Assembly: GCA_041736705.1 (NCBI GenBank)
Contig: JBGSTC010000006.1
Span: 124,001 to 188,000 of the forward strand
Source of the DNA: GWE2-51-13 sp041736705
GTDB taxonomy: Bacteria; Bacillota_I; Bacilli_A; Erysipelotrichales; Erysipelotrichaceae
DNA: 64,000 bases
Direction: 5' to 3'
Positions within the stretch are counted from its first letter, which is position 1. Each line of letters begins with the position of its first letter. Below are positions 7,750-16,792 of this stretch, piece by piece. Below the pieces are notes generated by a model. It searched no databases and was not told the origin of the DNA. It saw only the letters and a list, made by a program, of their open reading frames with translations. The position numbers were made by a program, and so were the translations under genes.

Positions 7750-9571
7750 ATTCTTCGGGGTCGAATTGGCTTTGGTAGAGTTTCGCATAGAACCCGTCGG
7801 CTTGGATGAGGGATTCGTGGTTGCCTTTTTCAACGATGGCGCCATGGTTCATGACCAGGATCAAATCGGCGTCGCGGATGGTGGAAAGACGGTGGGCGAT
7901 GATGAAGCTGGTGCGTCCCCGCATGAGTTTCTCCATCGCTTTCTGGATGAGGACTTCGGTACGGGTGTCGACCGAACTGGTCGCTTCGTCCAGGATCAGG
8001 ATCGAGGGGTTCGATAGGAAGGCGCGCGCGATCGTCAGGAGCTGCTTCTGTCCCTGGCTGATATTGGAGCCTTCTTCGTTGATCACCATCTCGTAGCCGT
8101 CGGGAAGCGTCCGTACGAAGTGATGCGCTTTGGCGGAGTCGGCGGCGTGGATGATTTCATCCATCGTCGCATTCGGGCTGCCGAAGGCGATGTTGTCTTT
8201 GATGCTGCCGTTGAACAACCAGGTGTCTTGCAAAACCATCCCGAAGGTGTCGCGCAAATCGTTGCGTTTCATCTCGCGGATGTCGATTCCGTCGATCTTG
8301 ATCGCCCCGCCCTTGACGTCGTAGAAACGCATCAGTAGGTTGATCAGGGTCGTCTTGCCGGCGCCGGTCGGACCGACGATGGCGATCTTCTGACCCGGTT
8401 TGACATCGATGTCGAGGTTCTGGATAAAGATGTTGTCGTCGCTGTAGCCGAAGTCCACGTTTTCAAAGGAGACATGGCCTTGGACGCGCTCGAGTTTGAC
8501 CGGGGCGTCGCTTTCATTCATTTCTTCTTCCTCGTCGAGGAATTCGAAGACGCGTTCGGCTGCGGCCACCGTCGATTGAAGCACGTTGGCGATCTGCGCC
8601 GTCTGGTTGATCGGCTGGGAGAAGTTGCGGGTATACTGGATGAACGATTGGATGTCCCCGATGTTGATCTTGCCGTCGACGACCAGATAGCCGCCCAATA
8701 CGCAGACCGCGACATAGGAGAGGTTGCCGACGAAGGAAATGATCGGCATCATCATGCCCGAGATGAACTCGGCTTTCCATGTGATCTCCGTCAGTTCATC
8801 GCTGCTCTTATTGAAAGCCGTGATCGCCTGTTCTTCGCCGTTGAACACCTTGACGATGTTGTGGGCGCCGAAATTCTCCTCGATCATCCCGTTCAATGCG
8901 CCGAGTTTCGCGGAACGCTGACGGAAGAACTTCTGACCGAGTTTGACGATGTTCATGATGAGGAAGAGGGAAATCGGAAGGGAGACGATGGAGATCATCG
9001 TCATCTGGACGTTGATCGACAACATCATGACCAAGATCCCGATGACCGAAGCCACGGAGGTCACGACCTGGGTGACGGATTGGTTGAGCGAGTTGGCGAT
9101 GGTGTCGACATCGTTGGTGATGCGGCTCAGGATATCGCCAAACGGCTCAGTGTCATAGTATTTCAGCGGAAGCGTATTGATTTTGTCCGTGATTCTCAAA
9201 CGTAGGTTGAACGTGATCTTCTGCGAAACCCCGGACATGACGAAGGATTGGATGTAGGTGAAGGCCGAACTCAGGAAATAAAGCCCGAGCATCAACAGCA
9301 ACATCCTCCGTACGTAGTCCAGGTCGATGGCCGCCCCCGGGATTTTCATCATGATCGCGATGAACCCCTCGACGATCTTGTTGGTGATTTCCCCCAGGAT
9401 TTTCGGGGAGACGATCGAGAAGATCGTACCCAGGATGGCCATCACGATGATGATAATCAATTGAGCCCAATACTCTTTGGAGAAGAACACCAGTCTTTTC
9501 AGTGTACCTTTGAAGTCTTTGGCCTTCGCACCGCCGTGCATCGCAGCCATCGGGCCGCCTCTCATGCTCAT
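7748..9571 (-). CDS. ABC exporter subunit, catalytic half (MdlB-like)
   Basis: 607-aa half-transporter: six-helix exporter membrane domain (about 25-330) fused to an ATPase domain (about 360-607). Motifs: Walker A GPTGAGKTTL, Q-loop GMVLQDTW, signature NISQGQKQLL (first positions differ from LSGGQ), Walker B with catalytic Glu ILILDEATSSVD, and the H-loop AHRLSTI. Its start overlaps the upstream ABC gene by 4 bp (ATGA), so the two are translated together and almost surely form a heterodimer. The N-terminus carries a Met/Gly/Ala-rich stretch (MSMRGGPMAAMHGG). Such pairs export drugs, peptides or lipids; the MarR repressor ahead of them suggests an efflux role. Confidence 0.95.
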   Translation of the reverse strand: MSMRGGPMAAMHGGAKAKDFKGTLKRLVFFSKEYWAQLIIIIVMAILGTIFSIVSPKILGEITNKIVEGFIAIMMKIPGAAIDLDYVRRMLLLMLGLYFLSSAFTYIQSFVMSGVSQKITFNLRLRITDKINTLPLKYYDTEPFGDILSRITNDVDTIANSLNQSVTQVVTSVASVIGILVMMLSINVQMTMISIVSLPISLFLIMNIVKLGQKFFRQRSAKLGALNGMIEENFGAHNIVKVFNGEEQAITAFNKSSDELTEITWKAEFISGMMMPIISFVGNLSYVAVCVLGGYLVVDGKINIGDIQSFIQYTRNFSQPINQTAQIANVLQSTVAAAERVFEFLDEEEEMNESDAPVKLERVQGHVSFENVDFGYSDDNIFIQNLDIDVKPGQKIAIVGPTGAGKTTLINLLMRFYDVKGGAIKIDGIDIREMKRNDLRDTFGMVLQDTWLFNGSIKDNIAFGSPNATMDEIIHAADSAKAHHFVRTLPDGYEMVINEEGSNISQGQKQLLTIARAFLSNPSILILDEATSSVDTRTEVLIQKAMEKLMRGRTSFIIAHRLSTIRDADLILVMNHGAIVEKGNHESLIQADGFYAKLYQSQFDPEE

Positions 9572-11295
9572 GCCAATTCCTCCTTCGTCAACTGCGACGC
9601 CGCGATTTCATAATAGACGGGGCAGTTTTTCAATAAATCCCGATGCGTGCCGATGCCTGCGATCGATCCGTTTTCAAGGACGACGATCTGGTCAGCCGAC
9701 ATGATCGTACTGACGCGCTGACCGACGATCAAGACCGTCGCGTCACTGAGTTTTTCATGGATCGCCTTACGTAGGGCGGAATCCGTCTTAAAGTCCAACG
9801 CCGAGAAACTATCGTCGAAGATATAGATTTCGGGTTTCTTCACCAACGCCCGTGCGATCGACAAGCGTTGCTTCTGTCCGCCGGAAACATTGGTCGCGCC
9901 TTGCGCGATCAGATAATCATAACCGCCTTCTTTTTCCAAGATGAAGTCTTTCGCCTGGGCGATCGACGCCGCTTCCTCGAGTTCTTCCGGACTCGCCTCG
10001 GGTCTACCGTAGGTAAGATTCGATGCGATCGTGCCTGAGAAGAGGACGCCTTTTTGGGGGATATAGCCGATCTTGTCATGCAGGTCGCTTTGTTTCATGT
10101 CACGAAGATCGATGCCGTCGATCTTGATCGACCCGTCGCAGACATCGTAGAAACGCGGGATGAGGTTGACCAGAGTCGATTTCCCGCTGCCCGTCGAACC
10201 GATGAACGCGGTGGTCTTGCCCGGCCGTGCGGTAAAGTTTATATTGTGTAAAACATCTTCGTCGGCTTCCGGATAGCGGAAACAGACGTTTTCGAATTTG
10301 ACTTCGCCGCTGCCGCGTACGGCTTGGACCGGCTCTTCGGGATCGATGATCTGCGGTTTCGTATTCAAGACTTCGGCGATCCGCTTGCCGGAAACCGCGG
10401 CGCGGGGATACATGATGAAGACCATCGACATCATGACAAAGGAGAACAACATCTGGGTGGCGTATTGTAGGAACGCCATCATATCGCCGATCAACAGGGA
10501 ACCCGTGTTGATCTTCTCGGCGCCGACCCAGACGATCAAGATCGTGGTGAAACTCATGATCAGCATGATCCCCGGCATCATGAAGGACATGATGCGCTGC
10601 AGGATCGTATTGTTGTCGCGGACTTCGACGTTGACGCCGTTGAACTTGTCGGCTTGCGTGTCCTGTGCGTTGAACGCGCGGATGACGCGGATCCCGGTCA
10701 GGTTCTCGCGTGCGGTGAGGTTCAGTTTGTCGGTCAGTTTCTGCACCCGTTCAAAACGCGGGGTGACGAAGGTGAAGATCGAAGCGATCATGAAGACCAG
10801 CAGGGGGATGACCACCGCGAAGATCCACGACATGCTTGAATTCAGGGCATTGGCTTTCTGGAAGCCGATGATCGCGTACAACGGGGCGGAAACGACCATC
10901 CTTAGCATCATCGTGATCATCATCTGGACTTGTTGGACATCGTTGGTGTTGCGGGTGATCAAGGAAGCCGTCGAATACTTGTCGAACTCGATCAGCGAGA
11001 AATTCTCGATCTTCAGGTAGAGGTCTTTGCGGATCTTGTTGGACAAGCCGGAACCGACCCGCGCGGACAGGAAACTGGTGATGACGGAAATCGTCGCGAC
11101 CGTCAAGGCGATCGCCAACATCTGGAACCCCTTGGTATAAATGAAGTCGATGTCCTGCTTGACGATCCCCGTATTGATGATATCGCTCATGTAGTCGGGA
11201 AGTTCGAGTTCAAGCATCGTTTGGGTGAAGACAAGCACGACGATGGCGATGACCTGCATCCAATAGAAACGCAGGTAGCTAAATACTTTTTTCAT
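9568..11295 (-). CDS. ABC exporter subunit with degenerate ATP site (MdlA-like)
   Basis: 575-aa half-transporter. Membrane domain about 1-310, ATPase domain about 330-575 with Walker A GSTGSGKSTL, canonical signature NVSGGQKQRL and Walker B IYIFDDSFSALD. The residue after the Walker B Asp is Asp rather than the catalytic Glu, and the H-loop position reads VGQRVST (Gln in place of His). These changes mark the degenerate site of heterodimeric exporters such as TM287/288 or BmrCD. It is encoded directly after the MarR regulator, overlapping it by 17 bp, and before the catalytic partner. Confidence 0.95.
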   Translation of the reverse strand: MKKVFSYLRFYWMQVIAIVVLVFTQTMLELELPDYMSDIINTGIVKQDIDFIYTKGFQMLAIALTVATISVITSFLSARVGSGLSNKIRKDLYLKIENFSLIEFDKYSTASLITRNTNDVQQVQMMITMMLRMVVSAPLYAIIGFQKANALNSSMSWIFAVVIPLLVFMIASIFTFVTPRFERVQKLTDKLNLTARENLTGIRVIRAFNAQDTQADKFNGVNVEVRDNNTILQRIMSFMMPGIMLIMSFTTILIVWVGAEKINTGSLLIGDMMAFLQYATQMLFSFVMMSMVFIMYPRAAVSGKRIAEVLNTKPQIIDPEEPVQAVRGSGEVKFENVCFRYPEADEDVLHNINFTARPGKTTAFIGSTGSGKSTLVNLIPRFYDVCDGSIKIDGIDLRDMKQSDLHDKIGYIPQKGVLFSGTIASNLTYGRPEASPEELEEAASIAQAKDFILEKEGGYDYLIAQGATNVSGGQKQRLSIARALVKKPEIYIFDDSFSALDFKTDSALRKAIHEKLSDATVLIVGQRVSTIMSADQIVVLENGSIAGIGTHRDLLKNCPVYYEIAASQLTKEELA

Positions 11296-11746
11296 CGGGA
11301 TTCTCCTTGTTGTAGTCGGATAAGACGGCGTTCGCCTTGGATAAGAGGGTAAACAGACTCAAGACTTCTTCTTTGCTGAACGCATCCATCAAAAGTTGGA
11401 TCCGGTCGGTATAACAGCCGAAGCCGTTCTTGATTTCGCGGACAGGACCTTCCTGAAGGACGATCTTCGTCCGACGTCGGTCGCTGAAGTCGAATTCGCG
11501 CCGAATCAACCCCTTGCTTTCCAGTTCGTTGAGGATCGGCGTCAAGGCGGGACGCGAGAGATTCAATTCCTTACTGAGTTCAGAAGGGACCAAACTGGTC
11601 TCTCCCGACATGTGGCGATGACCCAACACCATCAGCACCATCATTTCGCTAGGACGCAGTTTCGCATCCTTGGGTTTGGGTCGGTTAAGACGTGAGAAAC
11701 GATGGATCTGGTCCATCAATTGGTCAAGCGTGATTTCTTGGGACAT
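11279..11746 (-). CDS. MarR family transcriptional regulator of the ABC exporter
   Basis: 155-aa winged-helix repressor. The recognition region reads LVPSELSKELNLSRPALTPILNELESKGLI, followed by the wing FDFSDRRRTKIVL; the dimerisation helices flank it. First gene of the operon with both ABC genes; a 17-bp overlap with the next gene supports co-transcription. A palindrome between the promoter and its own start codon is the likely binding site, so autoregulation by ligand-released repression is expected. The ligand is unknown. Start codon follows a good GGAGGTGTC ribosome-binding site. Confidence 0.92.
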   Translation of the reverse strand: MSQEITLDQLMDQIHRFSRLNRPKPKDAKLRPSEMMVLMVLGHRHMSGETSLVPSELSKELNLSRPALTPILNELESKGLIRREFDFSDRRRTKIVLQEGPVREIKNGFGCYTDRIQLLMDAFSKEEVLSLFTLLSKANAVLSDYNKENPDEKSI

Positions 11747-11758
11747 GACACCTCCATG

Positions 11759-11782
11759 AATAGTTAACTAAAATTAACTATT
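11759..11782. promoter_or_regulatory. MarR-type operator palindrome
   Basis: Perfect 9-bp inverted repeat AATAGTTAA (11759-11767) and TTAACTATT (11774-11782), separated by six bases. It begins about five bases after the predicted transcription start and ends 13 bases before the marR start codon; typical of an autoregulating MarR site. Confidence 0.75.
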
Positions 11783-11793
11783 AATATTACTGT

Positions 11794-11821
11794 ATTATAC
11801 GCTTCCATCCGTGCCTGTCAA
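11794..11821 (-). promoter_or_regulatory. consensus sigma-A promoter of marR–ABC operon
   Basis: Minus-strand TTGACA (11816-11821), 16-bp spacer, TATAAT (11794-11799). Both hexamers are perfect, so the operon should be strong when the repressor is released. Confidence 0.85.
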
Positions 11822-11831
11822 CCCCGATGAT

Positions 11832-11855
11832 AAAAAAGGCTGACTTTCGTCAGCC
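11832..11855 (-). terminator. Rho-independent terminator of ABC-2 operon
   Basis: Stem GGCTGAC (11838-11844) with GTCAGCC (11849-11855), tetraloop, followed by six T residues on the minus strand (11832-11837). The stop codon of the permease (11850-11852) is inside the stem. Confidence 0.85.
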
Positions 11856-13499
11856 GAGCATACGGGGCATCGCTTTTTCAGCGACTCGTTTGGTGAGATA
11901 GACAAGTAGGAAGTCCAAGCCGATGAGGATCAGGAAGACCAAGAGGGAGACCCAGCCTGCGGTGGGAAGCTTGCCGATCAGAAAGAAGATGCCGAAGGAG
12001 AGACCGGCCGCGGGGACCATCGTGAACACCGCGTTGAGGTTCTGTTTGACGGCCGAGGCTTCTTGTTCCCACACCAGTTTCGGGTGCAGGATGTCGACGA
12101 TCATCCCAAGATAATTCATGAAAACGGACGTCAGGACGGAGGCTGCGAACGCGATGAGGGTTAGATTCAAGGGAAGCTTGATGAACCATGCGACCGGCAG
12201 GATGAAACAGATGATCCCCAACAGACTGATCGTCATGCCGCTGAGGACCTTGGCGCTCATCTGGGCGAAATAGGACATCGGAATGTACTTCATGAAGTAG
12301 GCGTTTTGACCTTCCCTGGAAATCGCGGTCGGCGTGATCAGGTTCAGACTCGTGATCACCCAACCGAAAGCGGCGCCTCCGGCCAGGATATAGAGCGACA
12401 ATTGAGGCGAACCCCAGGGGATACTGTCGATGACCTGTTGGAGTTCGCTTGTATCGCCCAGTTGCATCGAGAAGGATGCGATCATGATGCCCGGGATCAA
12501 TACCGCGGAAAGGACGCAGTTCATAAGGTAGATCGGCGTACGGAACAAGAGTTTCAGCTCTTTTAAGGTATAGGTGAGGATGACGTTGCCGGAAACGGTC
12601 GACTTCGAATAGGCTTTGCCTTTCAGGCGTTTACGGTTGGCCGAGGTTTCGTTGACCCCGATCGCGCCCCTGAAGTAGACGATCTGCGCCAGGGCGACAA
12701 ACGCCAAGGATGCCAGAACGACGATCCCGACATAAATCAGGGTATCTAAAATCGAAATCTTCACCAAGGCTTCGACCGCGAAGCGGATGTTGGGGATGAA
12801 GAGATTGAAAACCGAGGTGAGCGAATTGTTGCCGCGCATCAACAGGTCGATCAAGACATCCTGCGAGACGGTCGCGGCGGAACCGGCGAGGAAATTGATG
12901 CCCAAAGCCAGACCCAAGGCGAAGAAAGTGCTCAGGTAGTTGAAGAAGTCGCGGTTTTTCGCGAAAGGCACCAGCCACATGATCAACATGATCAGGATGC
13001 TCGCGAAGATCAAGGGGACCACCGGCAACAAGACCAAGACGACCAACAAGATCGGATAGAAGGCGACCGGGGGTTGGATTTTCACGATGTAGGCGGCCAA
13101 GACGGGCAAGGCGAAGAAGAACAGGGTGAAATATTCATAGATGACGGTGACGACGAATTTCGACGCCACGATCACCCAGGGTTGCAGGGGAAGGGCGAGA
13201 AGCGTTTCCACGTCCTTGGAGAAATAATAGACGGAGGGGACAAGGAAGATCGCGAAGAAGAAGACGGTCACCGAGACGCCCATCATGAGCAGGGCGACGA
13301 CGATGCCGGTCTGTTGGATGGGGGTGAGGATGCCGATCAAATCCTGGGTGAGGAAATACATGCTGGCGATGGAAGGAAGCAGCGCGATGAGGATGAAGAC
13401 GGGAAGGAATCGGTTCAGTGCGCTTTTCTTCTGTTTTCCATAGGTCATGCTGAAGGTGTTTTTTAGATTGACCTTCACCAAGGCGAGGAAGTTATGCAT
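11850..13499 (-). CDS. ABC exporter permease, large multi-spanning
   Basis: 549-aa membrane protein with about twelve hydrophobic helices, resembling the two-times-six-helix 'putative ABC exporter' permeases that work with a stand-alone ATPase. A characteristic stretch is SKDVETLLALPLQPWVIVASKF after the third helix. It overlaps the ATPase gene by 8 bp, so the two form one transporter. The exported substrate is not evident. Related systems (EcsAB-like, lantibiotic immunity) affect secretion or antimicrobial resistance, but no specific match is claimed. Confidence 0.85.
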   Translation of the reverse strand: MHNFLALVKVNLKNTFSMTYGKQKKSALNRFLPVFILIALLPSIASMYFLTQDLIGILTPIQQTGIVVALLMMGVSVTVFFFAIFLVPSVYYFSKDVETLLALPLQPWVIVASKFVVTVIYEYFTLFFFALPVLAAYIVKIQPPVAFYPILLVVLVLLPVVPLIFASILIMLIMWLVPFAKNRDFFNYLSTFFALGLALGINFLAGSAATVSQDVLIDLLMRGNNSLTSVFNLFIPNIRFAVEALVKISILDTLIYVGIVVLASLAFVALAQIVYFRGAIGVNETSANRKRLKGKAYSKSTVSGNVILTYTLKELKLLFRTPIYLMNCVLSAVLIPGIMIASFSMQLGDTSELQQVIDSIPWGSPQLSLYILAGGAAFGWVITSLNLITPTAISREGQNAYFMKYIPMSYFAQMSAKVLSGMTISLLGIICFILPVAWFIKLPLNLTLIAFAASVLTSVFMNYLGMIVDILHPKLVWEQEASAVKQNLNAVFTMVPAAGLSFGIFFLIGKLPTAGWVSLLVFLILIGLDFLLVYLTKRVAEKAMPRMLG

Positions 13500-14214
13500 T
13501 GCGTGTAACCTCGAGGAAGATCTCTTCCAGGCTCATGTCCGCGTAGTCTTTCTTCAGGTTCTCAAGGGTACCGAAATAGAAGATCTTCCCTTTATTGATG
13601 ATGGCAACCTTGCTGCACAGTTTTTCCGCGACTTCCAACACATGGGTCGAAAAGAAGACGGTCTTGCCTTCGTTGGCATGGGCGCGCATCATTTCCTTTA
13701 GCGCGAACGCGGATTGGGGATCCAATCCCGTTAAGGGTTCATCCAAAATCCAGATGTTGGGGCTATGCACCAGCACGCCCATGACGACGATCTTCTGACG
13801 CATCCCGTGCGAATAGGACAGGATCTTGTCGTTCAGCGCAGCCGACATTTCGAAGGTTTCGGCCAATCGTTGGATCCGTTCACGGCGATCCGTTTCGCTG
13901 ACATCGTAAATGTCGGCCATGAAGTTGAGGTATTCGATGCCTTTGAGGCGCAGGAAAACATCCGGGTTATCGGTGACCAAACCGAACTGACGTTTCGCTT
14001 CGATGGGCTGTTGGACGATGTCGATCCCGTTGAGAAGCACTCTTCCCGTATCGGGGGATAGGATGCCGGTCATCATTTTGATGGTGGTGGTTTTCCCGGC
14101 GCCGTTGGGACCGATGAACCCGATGATTTCCCCGTCCTGCACGGTCAGGGAAATGTTGTCGACCGCTTTGACTTTGCCGGAATAGACTTTGGATACGTTT
14201 TCGATTTGAATCAT
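13492..14214 (-). CDS. ABC transporter ATP-binding protein
   Basis: 240-aa stand-alone ATPase that powers the permease encoded next. Motifs: Walker A GPNGAGKTTT, Q-loop GLVTDNP, signature YSHGMRQKIV (the usual form in this ABC-2 subfamily), Walker B IWILDEPLTGLD and H-loop FFSTHVLEVAE. The gene starts 9 bp after the DUF1648 protein stop and overlaps the permease gene, giving a three-gene operon transcribed from 14552-14580. Confidence 0.95.
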   Translation of the reverse strand: MIQIENVSKVYSGKVKAVDNISLTVQDGEIIGFIGPNGAGKTTTIKMMTGILSPDTGRVLLNGIDIVQQPIEAKRQFGLVTDNPDVFLRLKGIEYLNFMADIYDVSETDRRERIQRLAETFEMSAALNDKILSYSHGMRQKIVVMGVLVHSPNIWILDEPLTGLDPQSAFALKEMMRAHANEGKTVFFSTHVLEVAEKLCSKVAIINKGKIFYFGTLENLKKDYADMSLEEIFLEVTRNA

Positions 14215-14223
14215 GGTTTCCTC

Positions 14224-14532
14224 CTAGAAACGGACAAGCGTTATCAGTAAGATGACGGTAAAGACACCGAAGATGATGATCGACGTCATAAAGTCGCGCC
14301 AAGGGATCTTCTCCTCGTTGCGGTGCATGCGCGCCGAGAAGACGTTGTAGCCAAGGTTGGCTAAGACCATCCCGATGACGACCGGGAGTTTCGGCAAGGT
14401 GTAGTTCACGTTACCGTCCAAGCCCCATTGCATCGGCAGTTGCGCGGGGAGGTTGGGGTAGAGGAAGACGACCAGGGCGACGAAGCCGACCATCATCGCA
14501 TACATGATTTTTAGCTGAGTGGGTTTTTTCAT
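14224..14532 (-). CDS. DUF1648-domain small membrane protein
   Basis: 102 aa with three hydrophobic helices. The segment PNLPAQLPMQWGLDGNVNY is the DUF1648 signature (LP..iP.HW...G.vd) found in SdpI-like immunity proteins and in many small membrane proteins beside regulators and ABC transporters. First gene of the operon with the ABC exporter. A part in self-protection or envelope stress is possible by analogy with SdpI but not shown. The start follows AGGTGAAATT. Confidence 0.8.
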   Translation of the reverse strand: MKKPTQLKIMYAMMVGFVALVVFLYPNLPAQLPMQWGLDGNVNYTLPKLPVVIGMVLANLGYNVFSARMHRNEEKIPWRDFMTSIIIFGVFTVILLITLVRF

Positions 14533-14551
14533 AATTTCACCTCATGAAATC

Positions 14552-14580
14552 ATTATAGACTTCCATTTCGACGTTTTCAA
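14552..14580 (-). promoter_or_regulatory. sigma-A promoter of DUF1648–ABC operon
   Basis: Minus-strand TTGAAA (14575-14580), 17-bp spacer, TATAAT (14552-14557), 20 bp ahead of the start codon at 14532. Confidence 0.75.
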
Positions 14581-14600
14581 AGGATTGTTCAAGGATTAAC

Positions 14601-14635
14601 AAGAAAAAACGCCTAATTTTCAAGGATTAGGCGTT
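14601..14635 (-). terminator. Rho-independent terminator of mnmA–recD2 operon
   Basis: Perfect 10-bp stem (14608-14617 with 14626-14635), eight-base loop, followed by TTTTTTCTT on the minus strand. The recD2 stop codon lies within the stem. Confidence 0.85.
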
Positions 14636-16790
14636 GGGTCAGGGTCGTATCGCGAGGTTGTTTGTCTTGGGTGGCGACGCCTTTGGCGAAAGATTCGGGT
14701 TCGCCGATCAGGATCAGCGCCTTGGATGCCCGTGTGACGGCCGTGTAGATCAGGCGTCGCGTCAGCATGTTGCTGTATTCGCGGACACAGGGAAGCAGGA
14801 CGATGGGGTATTCGCTGCCTTGTGATTTATGGACGGAGATGCAATAGGCCAGGGTGATGTTGATGAAGGTTTCGGAGGTGTACTCCACGATCCTTCCGTC
14901 GAAATCGACGATGATCCGGTTTTGCTTGTTCTCATCCAGAGCCGACGGAACGATCTCGATCAGCGTCCCGATATCGCCGTTGTAGACATCGTCCGTCGGC
15001 TGGTTCTTCAGCTGCAGGATCTTGTCTTGTTCACGGTAGGTCACATAGCCGACCTTCAACTCCCGCTTCGTGTCGTCCGGCGGATTGACCATCTTCTGCA
15101 TCGCATGGTTCAATCCGTCGATTCCCGCCACGCCCGAATACTTCGGGGCGAGGATCTGGACATCGTTGACGTTGTATCCCTTGTTGAGGGCTTCGTTGAC
15201 GACGTGGAGGATGACGTTCTTGACGTCATGGACATCGCAGGGGATCCAGCGGATATCCTTCGTGAAGTCCGAAGCGTCCGAATGGCCTTGACGGATCCGG
15301 TGGGCCAGTTCGATGACATCCGAGCCTTCTTTCTGACGATAGATGTGCGAGAGGGCGATGACGGGGAAACGCGAACTGAGGATCAAGTCGCGCAAGGTGC
15401 TGCCCGGGGCGACCGGGGGCAACTGGTCGCGGTCGCCGACGATCAGGATTTTCTTGAACTGCGCGCCTGCTTTCAGTAACTGGGCGAACAACCACGGGTC
15501 GACCATGGAGAATTCTTCGATGATGATCATGTCGATGCTTAAGGGGTCGGTTTCGTTCTTACCGAAGGTATTGGACTCAAGGTCCCATTTCAGAAGGCTG
15601 TGGATCGTAAAGGAATCCGCGCCGGTCAACTCGCTCATCCGCTTCGCCGCCCGGCCTGTCGGGGCGCAGCATGCGACGCTGGCTGAAGGGTAGAGGTATT
15701 TAAAGAGGGCGATCATGGCGCCGACGACCGTGGTCTTCCCGGTGCCGGGTCCCCCGGTCAAAATCGTACAAGGTTCATCGAAGAACGTCTTGATCGCCGT
15801 GACCTGGCTTTCATCGTACAAGATGCCCTTGGCTTCCTGAAGACCGGATAAGCCCGAATCCAAGGCATAGGGATCATAGGGGTCCAATAGAGCCAAAGGG
15901 AAGGTATCGAAGTAGCGCGTGATCGTCAGTTCGCTGTCGAATTGGGTGGGATGGTAGATGCGGTTACCTTCGCGGATCAGCTTTCCTTCTTCGACGCATC
16001 CGTCGATCGTCGCTTCCGGATCGAAGTCGATCCCGTAGAGTTGGCGCACCAACACGTCGACCAAGCGGTCGAAGACGACATAGCTATCCCCGCTACGCAT
16101 GCATTCTTCCATGACGCAGGAAGTGGCGGCGGCTTTGACGCGCCGCGGGTCATCGAGTTCGATCCCCATCGACAAGCCGAGCTTATCCGCCGTCTTGAAT
16201 CCGATCCCATCCACTTCATCGACCAGACGATACGGATTCTCCTGGATCAAGGTCAACACTTTGGGACCGTAGATACGGTCCAGCCGCATGATGTTTCGGA
16301 TGCCTAACCCATGGGTCGTGAAGAAGCGGATCGCTTCTTCCTGGTCACCCGGAAGAACCAAGCCCTCTTTGACCGCTTGTTTTTTCTTCGGCGTGGTACC
16401 GATGATCCCGTCAAGCAAGTCCGGGTCGTCCCGCAACAGATACAAGGCTTGTTCGCCCAAGGTTTCCACGACGGTCTGGGCGTATTTGCGTCCGATCCCG
16501 GGGAAGAGCGGGGAACTCAGATAAGCGACGACGCTTTGCGCATCGGTCGGCAGGACCCGTCGCGCGGATTGCACAACGAACTGCATCCCGAAACGGGGAT
16601 GTTCCTTGTATTCGCCGATCAGCGTATAAAGGACATCCTTCACCAACGCGGGGAAATAACCGGTGATCGTGATGTCCTTTTCGGTCAATTCATAAAGACG
16701 GAATTTCGCCACGGTGAAAGAATTGCTTTCGCTGCGGAAGATGACCGTCCCGATTTTCCCTGTGATTTCATCGCCTTCGTACATAGCCAC
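14613..16790 (-). CDS. recD2: RecD2-type DNA helicase
   Basis: 725-aa superfamily 1B 5'-3' helicase of the RecBC-independent RecD2 (YrrC) group, involved in replication fork maintenance and repair. An N-terminal OB-like and helix-hairpin-helix region (about 80-200) precedes the motor. Motifs: Walker A GGPGTGKTT, Walker B-like IIIEEFSMVD, GDRDQLPPV (motif III), and the C-terminal AYCISVHKSQGSEYP plus YTAVTRASKALILIG (motifs V/VI). Downstream gene of an mnmA–CPBP–recD2 operon, two bases after the protease stop; mnmA and recD2 are also near neighbours in Bacillus subtilis. Confidence 0.96.
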   Translation of the reverse strand: MAMYEGDEITGKIGTVIFRSESNSFTVAKFRLYELTEKDITITGYFPALVKDVLYTLIGEYKEHPRFGMQFVVQSARRVLPTDAQSVVAYLSSPLFPGIGRKYAQTVVETLGEQALYLLRDDPDLLDGIIGTTPKKKQAVKEGLVLPGDQEEAIRFFTTHGLGIRNIMRLDRIYGPKVLTLIQENPYRLVDEVDGIGFKTADKLGLSMGIELDDPRRVKAAATSCVMEECMRSGDSYVVFDRLVDVLVRQLYGIDFDPEATIDGCVEEGKLIREGNRIYHPTQFDSELTITRYFDTFPLALLDPYDPYALDSGLSGLQEAKGILYDESQVTAIKTFFDEPCTILTGGPGTGKTTVVGAMIALFKYLYPSASVACCAPTGRAAKRMSELTGADSFTIHSLLKWDLESNTFGKNETDPLSIDMIIIEEFSMVDPWLFAQLLKAGAQFKKILIVGDRDQLPPVAPGSTLRDLILSSRFPVIALSHIYRQKEGSDVIELAHRIRQGHSDASDFTKDIRWIPCDVHDVKNVILHVVNEALNKGYNVNDVQILAPKYSGVAGIDGLNHAMQKMVNPPDDTKRELKVGYVTYREQDKILQLKNQPTDDVYNGDIGTLIEIVPSALDENKQNRIIVDFDGRIVEYTSETFINITLAYCISVHKSQGSEYPIVLLPCVREYSNMLTRRLIYTAVTRASKALILIGEPESFAKGVATQDKQPRDTTLTQRLILEN

Positions 16791-16792
16791 CC

